Shown here piece after piece: positions 24,945-37,271 of a DNA stretch of 64,000 bases. Numbering within the stretch: the stretch's first letter is position 1; each line of letters opens with the position of its first letter. The notes beneath the pieces were generated by a model. It did not search any database, was not told the DNA's origin, and saw only the letters and a list, made by a program, of their open reading frames with translations. Both the position numbers and the translations under genes were made by a program. This DNA comes from Umbelopsis ramanniana AG (lineage: Eukaryota; Mucoromycota; Umbelopsidomycetes; Umbelopsidales; Umbelopsidaceae), in assembly GCF_025399195.1 (NCBI RefSeq), contig NW_026252129.1, positions 124,001 through 188,000 of the forward strand, given 5' to 3'.

Positions 24945-25864
24945 ACATACCCTGTCAAATCTTTCTTGTGATCAATTGTAATAAAACCGGGCGCATTTTT
25001 TTTTTTTTCAAAAAGAAGAAAACGTTTTTTCAACTCGCTGTGTGGATTGATATTGGCATCATAAGCGTAACATCATCGTCTGCCCTTATGTTCATAGAAA
25101 GATGACCAATGACACTAGTTGCGAAAATTGACACATGCTGGTCCTGTCGTGGCATCAACATTGCTGCTTTCCAAAGTGTTCAAAAGCGTACAGCTAGCAT
25201 GTCAGGTTGTTCAACGGCAAGGAAGGGTTCACCGTCCACACTGTTCTGAGGTACAGTTAGACATATTTACATCAATGGCTGGTAAGTCATCTCAGAATTC
25301 TCGCAAAAGTACGCGACTGTCCCTAACCGGATGAATAATCGTTTCCAACGTGTATGTTTCATTCCAACATAAGATGATCATTCATAAAATGACATGCAGT
25401 GGACACAGTACAATATTGTGTGGTTGTGGAAGGGCTGCTTCGCCAGCTTCTGCAATATAACGAAATGATTCAACTTAATATCAGATAGATCTTCATTATT
25501 TCTTAGGGACGGATTGTCTCATATTCAGGCACAAGCTGAGATTTGGATGAGGACTTCCTGGAATGTCCAAAAAAGAGGATATTTTGCCGAGGCAATCTAC
25601 GGTGCATTGTGTAGGTCAGCCAGTTGACTGCCTCCAAGATGGTCTAAAAAGGTGTTGGTTTCAAAGTAAGAATACAACATGCCATAACAACACATTAGGT
25701 GAGAAGAGTCATTTAAATAGGTATCATAGTCTTATTACATACAACCATTGATTGGTTAAAACTACATTTTGCACTATTATGCTCCAGAGCAATTCGGTGG
25801 GACACCTTATCAATGCATATACACTGATGAGTGCGGCTTCTTCTTTGTATTCTAGTCTATGATT
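24945..25864. other. intergenic between convergent genes
   Basis: 920 bp between the kinase and hydrolase 3' ends. Only short, unsupported frames are present and nothing recognisable. Confidence 0.5.
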
Positions 25865-27370
25865 TCAAAGCTTGGCTTGAAGCCTTTGTTCAGACCCATC
25901 ACTCAGAACTTTTTGGAAGAATGGTAGGATATCAGATGCTAGTGGAGGGTGAACATTCGTCAGCCCATGATTAATTGTATGGTAGTTTGTTTAAATGAGC
26001 ACATACCTATCAAGTCAGGTTTTTCGAGAGGCACAATGTGACCGCCGCTGACAACAGATATGTCCACAGTTGGAGCAGTCTTATCGATGCCCTCCAATTC
26101 CGACAACGGGCTATGTCAAAGATTAATATAGCACTGACAGCCGGAGTCAGCTGGTAAATAACTTACAAGATATGTGATTCATCCCCAAAGACAATGTGAA
26201 CGGGTATGCGGATAGCGCCTAAACATCTAAAGGCAACAATCTGAGAATGGCAGTCATACCAATAAACAGCCTAATTTGCCAGACAAAGCACAGACTTGGG
26301 TTAGATACTAAGGCAATCTAAAGCGGTACTGTGCTGTACTCTTACATATTCTTGCTCTGGCTGGCACTTCAGGCGAACCTTTCCATCTTCAGTCTCGTAC
26401 AGGCCGTATTTCTAATTCACAAATGTATTAATGGAGCGTCTTTGTAAGCGGATATGTATTCATCGTGCTACCGAGATTTTACTTACCACAAAGAGCTCAA
26501 GAGCTTCTGGGTCCCAAGTTTTCCAAAATGGTCTCTTGGAGAAAAATGTGTACGCGGCCTCACTGTTTTTGAGGTAAGTTCCAAAATTTGAATTGGAGGG
26601 GTGATAATTAACGCAACTGCTAAACTTCAACTTACAAGCTGTCCCACTGATCTCTACGCTTACGCGAAGCCAACATTGGCATTCCCTCACGTAGCCTCTT
26701 TGGTGCAACATCCACTATAAAAATTGGCTCAATTGCAATGATAGCATCAAATGTGCCAGGATAACGGAATTCACAAAGAATTCTAGAATTAAAAGTTTGC
26801 TTTAGTGATGCTAGATGATATCAGAGAGTGATAGTATATCTTAAATGCTTACGTTGATGTTGCTCCAACAGAATGTCCAATGCCAATCAATTGGGTATGT
26901 GAATGTTTCAGCTTCAGCTCTTCAATTAACTGGTGAATATCTGAGGCATGATCCTGCCACGAAACTACAGTCCATTCAGATAATTAAACATTGTCTTTTG
27001 ATTTTCAATGCCCAAGATATGTGAATGACTTACATGTTAGCGGGAGATGATCGACATTCAGTCGTCCGGAGTCGCCTTGGTTTCGACCATCCCAAGCGTA
27101 AAACTCGAAATTAACGTCGCCATAGCTCTCCCGGAGCTGCTTAATGTTTCTGCGCATCAACGGGTGTAGTGTCTCCTTGTGGAAGCCATTAGCGTGAGAC
27201 CAAACGACATTCACAGTTCTAGCGTTCTTTGCAGTTACAGCTGGGAATGAGTACTGCTCGACTACCAACTTGAGATTTTCGCCATTCTCAGTACCCGGAT
27301 GAGCTGGGATAATGTACGTATTGCTGACAGGGAGCTTTGGCATGTAGTGTAATTCAAAGAGAATGAACAA
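25865..27370 (-). CDS. alpha/beta-hydrolase fold protein
   Basis: Soluble alpha/beta hydrolase, 339 aa, eight exons: 27370-27034, 26964-26853, 26782-26636, 26562-26487, 26411-26346, 26270-26167, 26110-26007 and 25938-25865. The oxyanion region is VVWSHANGFHKE near residue 55. The nucleophile elbow is GIGHSVGA near residue 145, with Ser as nucleophile. The probable acid lies in IPVHIVFGDESHI and the catalytic His in VVSGGHIVPLEKPD. This layout matches the fungal group sometimes annotated as toxin-biosynthesis or peroxisomal hydrolases, but no biosynthetic cluster surrounds it, so the substrate is unknown. A second in-frame ATG at 27343 (MPKLPV) is an equally likely start. Fold confident, function open. 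Confidence 0.87.
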
Positions 27371-28333
27371 GGCTGAGTGATAGGTAAAGGTTATTACAAA
27401 CGCAATTTACCCCACAGACAATTTCGTCCAGCGTTGCACGTGATACTCCTCTCGAGTGCTTTGATTGGCAGCACCAGTATTTTGTTGCTTGGTCACTTTT
27501 AATGAAGAGCGCGATACCGTCAATATTCACTTCAAGGATTGGCTTTCGGTATTACCAAACAACTTGAAATAATGGGCTTGAAGCATGGTACTCATTCACT
27601 TTGAACTGACTGTATTCTGAAAACTATAAGCCTACTTTCCTTGGTATTGCTGTACCTGTACCTTAAAGTGAATCTACAAGACTTCGAGCTTTCGGCTACT
27701 TACTAATTTCTAAATTTTTTTCTTCTGTTCATCAAGATTGATAAAATTCAGTTGTAATTATGTATTTAATTATACTGTCAGTGTCTTTCTTTGTACTTCT
27801 CACTTGTTATATTGAATTCATAAAACCATTGCACACAAATATGTAATTTATAGTACCCCTAACAAGCTGAGCGCCTATGTACTTGGAATGCTGCAACAAG
27901 TAGGCTTTCACTTGCAAAAGCTGTTACTGGCTTGTATGGTGTTGGGACGTGTGATATATCTTACCTTTGTTTTTAACGTCTCATACTACAGCCAATGACT
28001 AAAATCCAGGAGAAAAGCGCCTTCACGGATGTCAGAGACTCCCTGGAAAATATCTCGGTAAATGTCTACTGCTCAAAAGTTCAAAGTAATAATTGCTATT
28101 ATCATGTAGTTAGAATACAGTGGCATGCTATCATAACCAGGAGAAGATGCTGACATCACGAATTTTCGTTCCAGCCAGCCGTTTGGTGGGCTGATGACCA
28201 TGTGGCTTCAGGCAGTGGGGCTGCCGCATCGAATTTCCAGGCACTGTCAAAAATTTAACAGCTGTCTCCTCGTCTCCTATCACAACTCTTTTCCCTTTTT
28301 GTTTCTTTTTCTCTCTGTCTCCATAAGTGCTTC
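27371..28333. other. divergent intergenic, hydrolase / orphan membrane protein
   Basis: 963 bp, AT-rich, with a pyrimidine-rich tract just before the plus-strand ATG. No exon recognised. Confidence 0.5.
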
Positions 28334-30187
28334 ATGTGGCTCAACCCGCCCAAGCGCTTGATAGGTGGCAACAAACAGTGGACTACTATAGCCCACTCCG
28401 ACAACTTATGCGTGCAAGCCAGTCCTCAGGGACGACCTCGTAGTATCTATCGCCTAGTCACTCGACGCTACCCAAACTACAAGTGTACGCACGTTTATCG
28501 CTTTCGACGGTTTTTAGTTACATCCATTCATCACCTACTAACAAACGACCTCTTTCAGTGTCTGAATCGTATGATCAAGAAACCATATACCAAGCTTTTA
28601 CTTTGGTAGCTGAACAGCTGAGGGAGCTAGATGGAAAAGTCACCTCAAAAAGGATAGCTAAGCACGTTCACCAGCTGCTGTTGCAAAATAACAAGGTGAA
28701 GATTGAATATATTTGAGTAACCTGGCTGGAAATTGTGCGACTGTAATTTATACCCTTTATATCACAAAGCTTTTCAGTCTTACATCGTCTTCGACTGCTG
28801 TGACAGACGAGGATGAATCTGACTATGAAGCAAACGGATCACCACTCGCGATGCAAGGCTTATCTGCTTCAGTATCATCAACGTCTTCGGACGAAACTCC
28901 TCAGCCTACAGCCACACCTGACTTGATACCGATATCGACCATCAAAACTCAGATACACCAAACGGCCGCTGAAATACCTATAACGCCACCGGCCGATATT
29001 CAGCTTCCACCACTAGAGCTTCCAAGGATTACCTCGCTAGAGTTGGTGGAGACACCTGAAGAAGTGGATATAGGCAATAATTTTTTGGAAAATACCGCTT
29101 GGGTTGACCCGGACCTTATGGCAGCATTCAGTTACTTCTTTGAGGGTCCACAACTTGGGCGCAGTGGCGAAAGCGGCAACGTCAAACGAAAACGTAAAAG
29201 CGACGCTGAAAAAAAAAGAGACCCACAGTCTCTGCTGGACATACCGTTTATGTTTATCTCTCTGTTAACCTACCCTGAAGTTCCACAAGAAGCGGATAAC
29301 GATAAAGCACAGAAGATACGGTTCACAGGTATGCCTTACCAGACAATATATTGATGCAATGTGGGGATGCTTAGTACATCTTATTGACCTTTCATATTGT
29401 TTTTTATACCTATTTTTAAAAAATCTCTGAAACAGCTCTTCGCGAAATATCATTCGTCAGGAACAGAAGACGGATGCTACTTGGGATTACCTTCTACTGT
29501 TTATTCCTTCGTTTTTGTTCATTCGATTTCTTTCTTTTTGCCCTTTTTTGTACCAATTGCGGAATGCTATACCTTATGAAGAAGTCGGGCTCGGTCAACG
29601 TGACCATGGCAAAACGTGCCGTCCGACAACGAATTACGTGGGCGAGGCAGTGGACAGGACTTTTACTCAGCCGAAATAACAACACTGAAAAGTCTAGTAG
29701 CAGCAATAAGGAAAAATCAAAAACTCTGCCGACAACATTGCAACGGAAGCAAACAGCTTCGTCCATTGGTTCAGTTGCCATGCTGCGAACAAATTCTAGC
29801 CCTGTGGAAGTCAGACCACCAACATCTCCTGTGCCTACAGGTGCTAGCGGTAGCAGATTTTCATCCTTTGGAAAAGCACTGTTTCGACACAAAAGTAGTA
29901 AAGGAAACTCGAGCATACCACCATCTTCCGCTAATCCTGAGACTTTGAAGGTGGACACCAGGAAGGTGAGCAGAAACAGCACTATGAAAAGCCCTGATGT
30001 GGACACGCCGCCCGCTGTTTCGCCCCCCATCCAGAAATCTCTGTCGGATGCGTCGCTGCCGAAGTTGATGGCCAGCCACTCTTTAGATGAAATTATCAAT
30101 CTCAACAGTGAGGAGATAGGCAGTGGTGCACTAGAGACCGTTGATAAGACTTCTAAAGCCGCTAAGCGAATTAGCTCCTCGTTTTGA
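28334..30187 (+). CDS. orphan protein with one hydrophobic membrane segment
   Basis: Not recognised. Four exons fit in phase: 28334-28484, 28559-28695, 28770-29328 and 29436-30187, giving 532 aa. Residues 1-95 look folded (WTTIAHSDNLCVQASPQG near the start; then TIYQAFTLVAEQLRELDGK and a basic RIAKHVHQLL helix). An acidic Ser/Thr/Pro linker follows, then a basic KRKRKSDAEKKR patch. At about 283-330 come FVRNRRRMLLGITFYCLFLR and a continuing Phe/Cys-rich hydrophobic run, long enough for one or two membrane spans flanked by Arg/Lys. The last 190 residues are Ser-rich and disordered. The exon 2-3 junction is uncertain: the nearer TTTTCAG acceptor breaks frame, so CACAAAG was used. A membrane-tethered regulator is possible but unproven. 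Confidence 0.65.
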
Positions 30188-30917
30188 TACCCTTCCCCTT
30201 CTCTCCCTGCCGTAATTGTACCATACCAAAATACCCGCGTATTTAGACGCCGAACATGGACCAAAGAACGTACACCCATTTGTAAAAAAATTATACTAAT
30301 ACTTTTAACCTAATGTCTTTTAATTCAACTGTAGAAACCATTAGCTTGCAATAAATATCACAATTTAATGGGTATCTAACTTGGATTGTACCATTCACAC
30401 TTCTCATCAAAGCGAAAACATATATGACGGTGCCTTCTACGCCTGACAGCATCAGCAATCCCCAGTTCCATTCGATAGTTTACATTTATTTTATATCAAA
30501 TCTAGAAGATAGTAGACATTCATTTAGATAAGTGTTCAAAATATATAAAAGCTTTTATGAGACTTCAAATGTGTGGAGTACTAAAGTGTACGACAGCAAC
30601 ATTCCTAAAACCGTACATGTATGTAAGAAAGGCACAGCAGAAAATGTAAAAGGACATTAGCTGAGGATAAAGTTAAGAACAAGAAGGGAAAAAGGTCTGG
30701 TAAAAGAAAAAAAAGGCTTTACAAAAAGAAATAGAAGAATGAAGATAATAAAAGTAGTGTGTAAATGCTCGAACAAGACAGGTTATAAGGAGGGTATGGG
30801 TTGTTCCAGTGACACCTTGAGCGACAACCTCCAGGATTATCCCAACCAGGCATTAATACATCGTGTTTGTTGTTGTGGAGTCTAAGAAAAAGGAAAGGTG
30901 ATAGAGGGCGATTGTAA
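30188..30917. other. intergenic between convergent genes
   Basis: 730 bp, AT-rich, with an AATAAA near 30352 on the plus strand that could end the orphan transcript. No gene seen. Confidence 0.5.
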
Positions 30918-32271
30918 TTATGGAGCTTGTACGTTGTCAGATAGGTGGACAAGTAGCTGAGCTAGGCAGCGCTTGGTGGTAATATCTTCTTTAAGGGCTT
31001 GCGAAAAAGTGGCATCGCGCAAAGGCTCTGGGAGGCACTGACGGAGCGCTTCACGAGCACGAGGGTTTTCTGAAAGTCGCAAGTAACAGCGAATGACATG
31101 CTTGAGCAGGCGGATGGCTTGGGTCTCAACCAAATTGTTCACCATATTGTTGAGCACGGTAGCGACTGCATAGAAACGTTCATACGTTTGGCAGATGTAC
31201 AGCTAAGTTGAATTTCGCATGTGGTTATTATTAATATAAGTGTATCGCCTCTCTGATGTTTCCCTGGTGACTTACCAGTCCTGTCTCGTCCAACAAAATT
31301 TTCTGAACAATGAAGATAGCCACTGTCTTAGAAAGCTCGCTTCCAGTTTCCATGATGCGCAAGCATAGGGGAATTATTTCAGTCGAAAGTAGGAAATTGA
31401 TAACATCTGGATTATCGTTCTAGTGGAATATACCGTTGGAATTAAAAAATCTATGCACATTTTGGCATTGAAAAAAGCCCGAACTTAGCCTTACCTTGAC
31501 TAAAGCGCCAATAACACCTAGACTAGTAAGGCGCAAGTATTCAAACGGTCTAGTCTTGCTGGTTGTATTAAGAAATGGGTACAAAAACAACGGGATATGA
31601 GCTGTAAAAGGAACGTAGGAGAGCATGAAAGGGTGAGTAACAGAAATACAACGTGCAAGCCCTTTGTGATATACATAAACGTAGATAATTACCACTGAGA
31701 AAAAGAGTTCTAGTCTCCTGGTGGCTCGCAACGCACTGAAGGAGGGCAAGTGCATTACATACGCGGTTCGAGGCAATGCCTGTTAAGGATGGAGGAGACA
31801 ACAAAGGATATACAGATACGATCTCTTGCAATAACGCAGACATGACACCTAGATAGACGAGAACGTTAGTCAGTTTAGTTGGACATTGGTCAAGTTGAAG
31901 TCGAACGTCATAGAATTGCTCAAATTACCAAATGAATGCCAAAGGATCAACGCAAGGTCGTCGTACTGCTCCCTCTTCTTACTTAATTCCAACAAGGCTT
32001 GCTCTCTTAAATTAGGGTTAAGAAGCTCTAAGACAAGGGTGTAGATTTTTTCCTCGTCCAACTGAGCAAGTTTATGTTGAACTTGCTCATGTTGTTGCTG
32101 CTGGCTTTGCTGCTGCTGAAAGTTCTGCTGTAAAGGCATTTGATTCGACATTAACGCAGCCGCGTAAGCTGTGTACGGATCAGACCGTGTTCCTGTGCTT
32201 GCTGACATAGGAAGCTGCTGCGACCGGTGGTTGAGGTATTGTTGGAGTTGCGGGTTATTATTATGCTGCAT
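30918..32271 (-). CDS. CAF40: CCR4-NOT subunit Caf40/CNOT9 (Rcd1)
   Basis: Armadillo-repeat subunit of the CCR4-NOT deadenylase, which links NOT1 to mRNA-binding partners. Five exons: 32271-31929, 31848-31693, 31601-31495, 31419-31276 and 31202-30918, giving 344 aa. Residues 1-75 are Gln/Asn-rich and disordered, as in yeast Caf40. The conserved domain begins [20 protein letters not shown]. It then runs [80 protein letters not shown] and [21 protein letters not shown]. These blocks are nearly identical to human CNOT9. High confidence. Confidence 0.96.
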
Positions 32272-32545
32272 TTACGAGAATGGAAACAAAAAGAAATTTG
32301 ATATCCAAGTTAAATTCCCAGAAAACGAAGTGAAGAATGGTACGATTGTAGAGAGTGTGAGCAAAATCGTTGTCACTGCAAAAATCACTGAGCCGAGCGA
32401 GATTTTTTCATTTTCAATGGCAAAATAAAAAGATTTTCAATTTTATTCAAATCCCATTACTTTTTTTTTTTACATAGCTATGTGCAAGAGTGAAGTGGTG
32501 TGAGGACGATAAAACTTATATACAGCAGATCAGACTTTTCTTCCT

Positions 32546-33104
32546 TTAAAGCTTGTTGGAGACATCGCTGGCAGTCTGGCGGGCCTTGCCGGCAACTTCT
32601 TCAGCCTTTCCCTTGGTCTTCTCTGATACATGGCTGGCTTCCCTTGAGACATCGGATGCAACTTCATCTGCCTTCTTCTTTCCAAGGCCAACGGCTTCCT
32701 TGGTCTTCTGAACAACAGTTTCAACGGCTTCAATGCCCTTAGCAATACCTTGTCCGGCGGCAAGGTTAGCATCATGGCTGGCCCTTTCGGCGGCGCCCTT
32801 GATACCCTTCTCTTGGTATGTATCCTTGACACGGTTGGCCTCATTGACTCCTTGTTCAGCTGTTTCCAAGACCTTGTCGGCTCCCTTGCCAGCCTTCATA
32901 TTGACGTCTTGAGCAACTTCCTTTGTCTTATCGACAGCAGACTTTCGCTGATAAAAAACCGTTAGTAAATGATGATAGTCTACGAAGAGGATCACTAAGT
33001 TCGTGCGTTACCTGAGCAGCGTAGACTGTGAAACAACGAGCCTGTTGTTGGGCAAGTCCCTTGTAAAGAGTAGAGCTGGCTTGGATGCGAGTGATGAATG
33101 ACAT
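32546..33104 (-). CDS. LEA-like protein, predicted mitochondrial
   Basis: 164 aa from two exons, 33104-33012 and 32947-32546. The N-terminus (MSFITRIQASSTLYKGLAQQ) is hydroxylated and basic with no acidic residue, typical of a mitochondrial presequence, and the intron follows it. The rest is an Ala/Lys/Glu/Asp/Gly-rich hydrophilic helix with loosely repeated 11-residue units (AVDKTKEVAQD, KVLETAEQGVN, KAEEVAGKARQ). This is the pattern of group 3 late-embryogenesis-abundant proteins, which protect membranes and enzymes during drying or freezing. No catalytic domain. Family placement rests on composition and periodicity. Divergent from SPO7 by 222 bp. Confidence 0.8.
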
Positions 33105-33326
33105 TTTTTGATAGTAGATAACCTGATGAATAAATAATCAGAGAAATTGTAAGGCTTTATATATTGCATTTTTAATGCGACCAGATCTTCGAGTTGACGC
33201 AAAAAATCCAGACGTCATTGTGAATTCATCCTGATCGTCTCAGCACGTTGAGAATTTTTGGATGCCCGCCAGATTTTCTCCCAGTCGTGATGCAGAAGGC
33301 TGCCGCAAAACTCAGGTTCAAGTGGG

Positions 33327-34196
33327 ATGGCTATGGTCCAAGAAGAAGCCATGCCACCTTCGCCCGATCCTGTAACGCAGACTCTTGACACCACTTCTGG
33401 CCCTCCTCCGTCAGCGGAGCAGGTTTCGAAGGTCACTAATCGACACATGGACACAGCTACCTATAGAGATCTGGTCATCTTTGAGGAGAGATTGCGGGGT
33501 AACATGCGACGACTTCAGAGGAGAAAGAAGAAGTATGAAGGTATGCACGAAGCTTATAGACATGAAATGTGTGAAGTGGATGCTTACAAGATATCTTTTG
33601 CAGCCATATTGGTACTGTTCGTGGTACTGATAGCTTACTTTTCATATGCTGTGTTTATCCATCCTAGTTCGGTACGGAAAATTTATATCATATGTCGTTG
33701 AAGTCTATATTTTTATCAAAGGTCTAACATCTCGTTTAGATCTCATTATTAGTAATCTTCAACAAGATATGTTTGTTCGGCGTGGTGATGCTGGCTTTTC
33801 TGTTCTTCTGGAGCGGCATGTACAGAGAGAAAGTTGTTTATGCAGCCAAGTAAGTTGTACTCAGAGTGTGAATGTGCTAATAGAAACCAAGAAACTAATG
33901 ATGCTCTTGCTGAAAGGTTTGTGCCACACTGCAACAAGGCTTTAAGATCTTTTAATCTACACTTCAACCGTGATGATAACGGTCAACTGTCCTTTTATAA
34001 GAAGATACCAAAGCAGTTTCAAGAAGGGTTCAACGCTTACAGACAACATTATTATGTACGAAAGAAGGCAAGGAAGGCAGCTAAGGCTGCAGGCGGGCAG
34101 AGACAACCTGCAAGTCTCTCCAATTCTTCTTCCAAGCAACAGCACGGCCAAAAGCAAACAGTCCCTACTGATAGTACCAAAGCTAAATCTACATAA
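33327..34196 (+). CDS. SPO7: Spo7-like regulatory subunit of the Nem1 phosphatase
   Basis: Spo7 binds Nem1 in the nuclear/ER membrane; the pair activates the lipin Pah1 and so controls phosphatidate, triglyceride and nuclear membrane growth. Three exons: 33327-33671, 33740-33849 and 33884-34196, giving 255 aa. The family helix TYRDLVIFEERLRGNMRRLQ is at about 45-64. Two membrane spans follow (FAAILVLFVVLIAYFSYAVF and the splice-joined LLVIFNKICLFGVVMLAFLF). Then comes the conserved RFVPHCNKALRSFNLHFN block. The C-terminal 80 residues are basic and Gln/Ser-rich. The splices restore both the second span and the block without frame problems. High confidence. Confidence 0.92.
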
Positions 34197-34886
34197 CCTA
34201 CTTTCTCAACATATATTTGTATATAGACCGCCCGCCTTGTAATGTATACTTCCCTCCAATCTTCTGATGTTTTTGAAATAACCCCAGTGAGCACGCCAAC
34301 AAAGCGAATCTAACATATGAGCGGCTTTTCTTCATATTCAGTTTCGTGTAGCGCATTAATCACTTTTGTCCATACCGTCGTCGCCTGGCTCCCTTTTATT
34401 AGTCCCCAATGGCAAAAATAAATGACGATCTGTTGATATTGTATTTTATTGAACAACGCTGCAGCGGTTCATGCGCTTCGGAGGTTAGTAGGAGTGTATT
34501 GATGGGGTTTCAAAAGTTACGTAAGTGCAGCCGTTGGTAAGGAAGGCGCAATGATGAAGCTTGCTGAGAATAATAAAACCCAAAAGCTTTCCTTTCCGAC
34601 GTCATTATACTGCCTTTGAAACTGAGACGAATATACCCACTCCTAATCATGCAGACGCTGAAAGGAATTTCTTCTATATTTTATTACATAACGAAAACTC
34701 TTTCAATCATTCGCATATGACAGCAACACCCCGCGGTTCTAGGCGCTGCGCAGGCCATTATAATGTCATACGAGGAAGGAATGAAGTCTTACTGGCTTAA
34801 TGATGACCTTTCATCAATCTCGGTATAATTTTTTTCTTGGCTACATGAACAGTACATTTATAACTAATTGAATGGAGATAATTCTA
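34197..34886. other. intergenic between convergent genes
   Basis: 690 bp between SPO7 and the NIMA-type kinase. Only short open frames; nothing recognised. Confidence 0.5.
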
Positions 34887-37001
34887 TCACATAGTTCTAG
34901 TAATTGGGCTCGGTATCTCATTGATGCGCTGAATCTGGATATGACAGGCTTTATCTGTCTTCAGAGGAGCCAGTTTTAGGTTGGTTATAGCGTCGTAAAA
35001 TGAATCATCGTCATTCGAGAAAAGCGAGGAAACAGATGAAGCATCAGTGCTGACTGAGGTCCTTTGGGATACATCTGAAGGAGAAGATGACACTGCAGAT
35101 CTGCTCGAAGAGAGAGACGAGCTGCAACCATCCCGAGAGGGGATGGTGATGTGAGGATGGTCCAAAGACCTCAGAGTACCAGAAAATCGCGACGGCTGTT
35201 GTACCGAATATGATCGACTGATGCCACGACTGGGTACTGCAGGAGAAATATTTGTTAAGCAACGTGTAGATGCATCGTTGGAAAATAATTTAGGCAACGT
35301 TCTCCAACCTTGAAGCTGCTCACCCTCGTACATCCGCGATTGTTGGGAAAGATCTTGTAACTTTTCCTGAATTATCCTTTCTTTTTGTGCTAGACTTTCT
35401 TCTTTACGAGTAAGTCTGTGTAATTTCGTGTTCAATTCCTTCTCTCGTTTTTCTATCTCTGCCATACGCTCTTGGTTATTTTTTTGCTGATTGGCAAGAT
35501 CCTTCTCATATTGATCGAGTTTTGATCGCCTAAAGAAAAGGGTTTAAGTTATTGGGCACGCATTGAGTAAGATAAATGATCTTGCATTACTTACAGCAAG
35601 TTAATTTCAATGCTGTCCTGGCATCTCTGTATTTTTTCCAACTTGAAGAAATCCAGAGTAGTGGGTCGTTTAGATGGCTAGAATAATGGAACATTACGCT
35701 GTGAATACAATCTCGTCACATTATAATCATTACCTTTTTCTCACTTACATTTGTGTGCATCATGGCTTTTATCATACTATGAAGTTGAGGAGAGTACTGC
35801 TTTGGAAATGATCCGGTTTTACCAGACTTGATCTTTGCTGCAAGGGCATGCTGCGTCTTTGCTTGAAATGGTGGTCTGCAATTCATGTGTGCCAGAATGG
35901 ATTAGTTTACTTGACATTGACAGGATTCCATCGAGGTATGGTGCAAATACTAACTCCAACGCGCAGAGTTCAAATGTCAGACAACCTAATGCCCAGACAT
36001 CCGATTTCATATCGTATGAAGACTCATTGATCAGTTCCTGAGCGCATATCGTAATTCCCGTATTTGATAAGAAGAAGAAAAAGGGAAATTGAGAAAAGCT
36101 GGTATCATGCGTAATACATGAAATGGATCCTTACCGGTGACATATAAAATGGAGTCTACATGATAAGATGAACCTATCAGTATTATTGGCACAAAAATGA
36201 AAGCATCATGAGCCTTAAGAATATACATACACCAACAAAAGTCCTCGCCATATCTGCACCAGCACTTAAGGTCCTGGAGAGGCCAAAATCTCCCAGTTTG
36301 ACGTTTCTTTGATCGTCCAAAAATACTGCATAAAGAGCAAAAATACTTGAATGGACCTTCACTTAAATCCGTTTATGGAATCTGCCTTCACTTACCATTG
36401 TCTGGTTTCAGATCTCTATGCAAAATGGCAACAGATGACTTGCTCTCCTCTCGTCCGCTTTTACCATGATGGCACTCGCGAAGAGCCATCAACATTTGTG
36501 TCAGCAGTATCCAGATAACGTCTTCTTGAAGATATTTCCTAAAGTGAATCAAAAAGCAAAAATGAGAGAATGCTTTAAAAAATGAATATTCAACGCTGAT
36601 ACCATTCTTACCCTTCCTGCTTGCATTTTCGAATGACAGACGACAAATCCCCACCGTCGCAGTACTCCATCAATATATACAGCATGCAATTCTTCCGATC
36701 AATGATACGTTCATAATAGCGGACAATATTGGGATGCTTAAGTTCTCGCAAAATATTGACTTCTGCTACTAGTTGACGCTTTTCCTTCTCGCTCATCTTG
36801 CGATAGTCTATTTCCTTGCATGCCAATATCTGGAGACCGAAGAAAGTGAGTACACGATATTGGTCACTTAAAGGCGTCGGACAATTTTATAATCAGTACC
36901 TGTCCATCTGAGATTCTTCTAACTTTTCTTATGAGGCCGAAGGAACCTGAACCGCATACTTCTAATGGCTCGAAGTGAGATGTGAATTCTGTACTAGACA
37001 T
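34887..37001 (-). CDS. NIMA-related Ser/Thr kinase (NEK2/Kin3/Fin1 type)
   Basis: Mitotic kinase, 504 aa, nine exons: 37001-36900, 36829-36612, 36538-36396, 36325-36231, 36155-36135 (21 nt), 36037-35955, 35875-35749, 35677-35595 and 35529-34887. Gly loop CGSGSFG is at about 16-22, catalytic Lys in ILACKEIDY, LMEYCDGGDLSSVI, HRDLKPDNVFLDDQ, GDFGLS and the NIMA-type activation loop FVGTPFYMSPE. A NEK2-like insert precedes HRDLKP. The kinase domain ends near 270 with SKRPTTLDFFK and is followed by a Leu/Glu-rich coiled coil (about 290-350), typical for NEK2 dimerisation. The Ser-rich tail ends INEIPSPITRTM. All catalytic residues are present. Role in G2/M and spindle-pole function is from family knowledge. 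Confidence 0.94.
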
Positions 37002-37271
37002 ATGTTGGCAAATTTAAATAGGTTCGGGTAACAATTGTATAGAGTAGATATAACAAGAAAGAAGAAAGAAGTAGCAATGACTGGAAAGAACTGGTCGAAT
37101 CTGTTATATCTCGGATCCAGCCAATTCAGGATGCAGCTTTACAATAAGCTCCGTACACCAACAACCCAATGAAATTTATAGTTAAGGCCATTGTATTGTA
37201 TCATAGTTTATGTATATGGAGGAGAAGATTAATCCGAAGAGAGATTATGTATCAAACTTCGAAAGATATAT

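Noticed and set aside
29494-30279. 261-codon minus-strand frame opposite the orphan membrane protein
   Set aside because: It overlaps the coding exon of the plus-strand gene, has no recognisable domain, and the plus-strand frame continues a phase-consistent multi-exon model.
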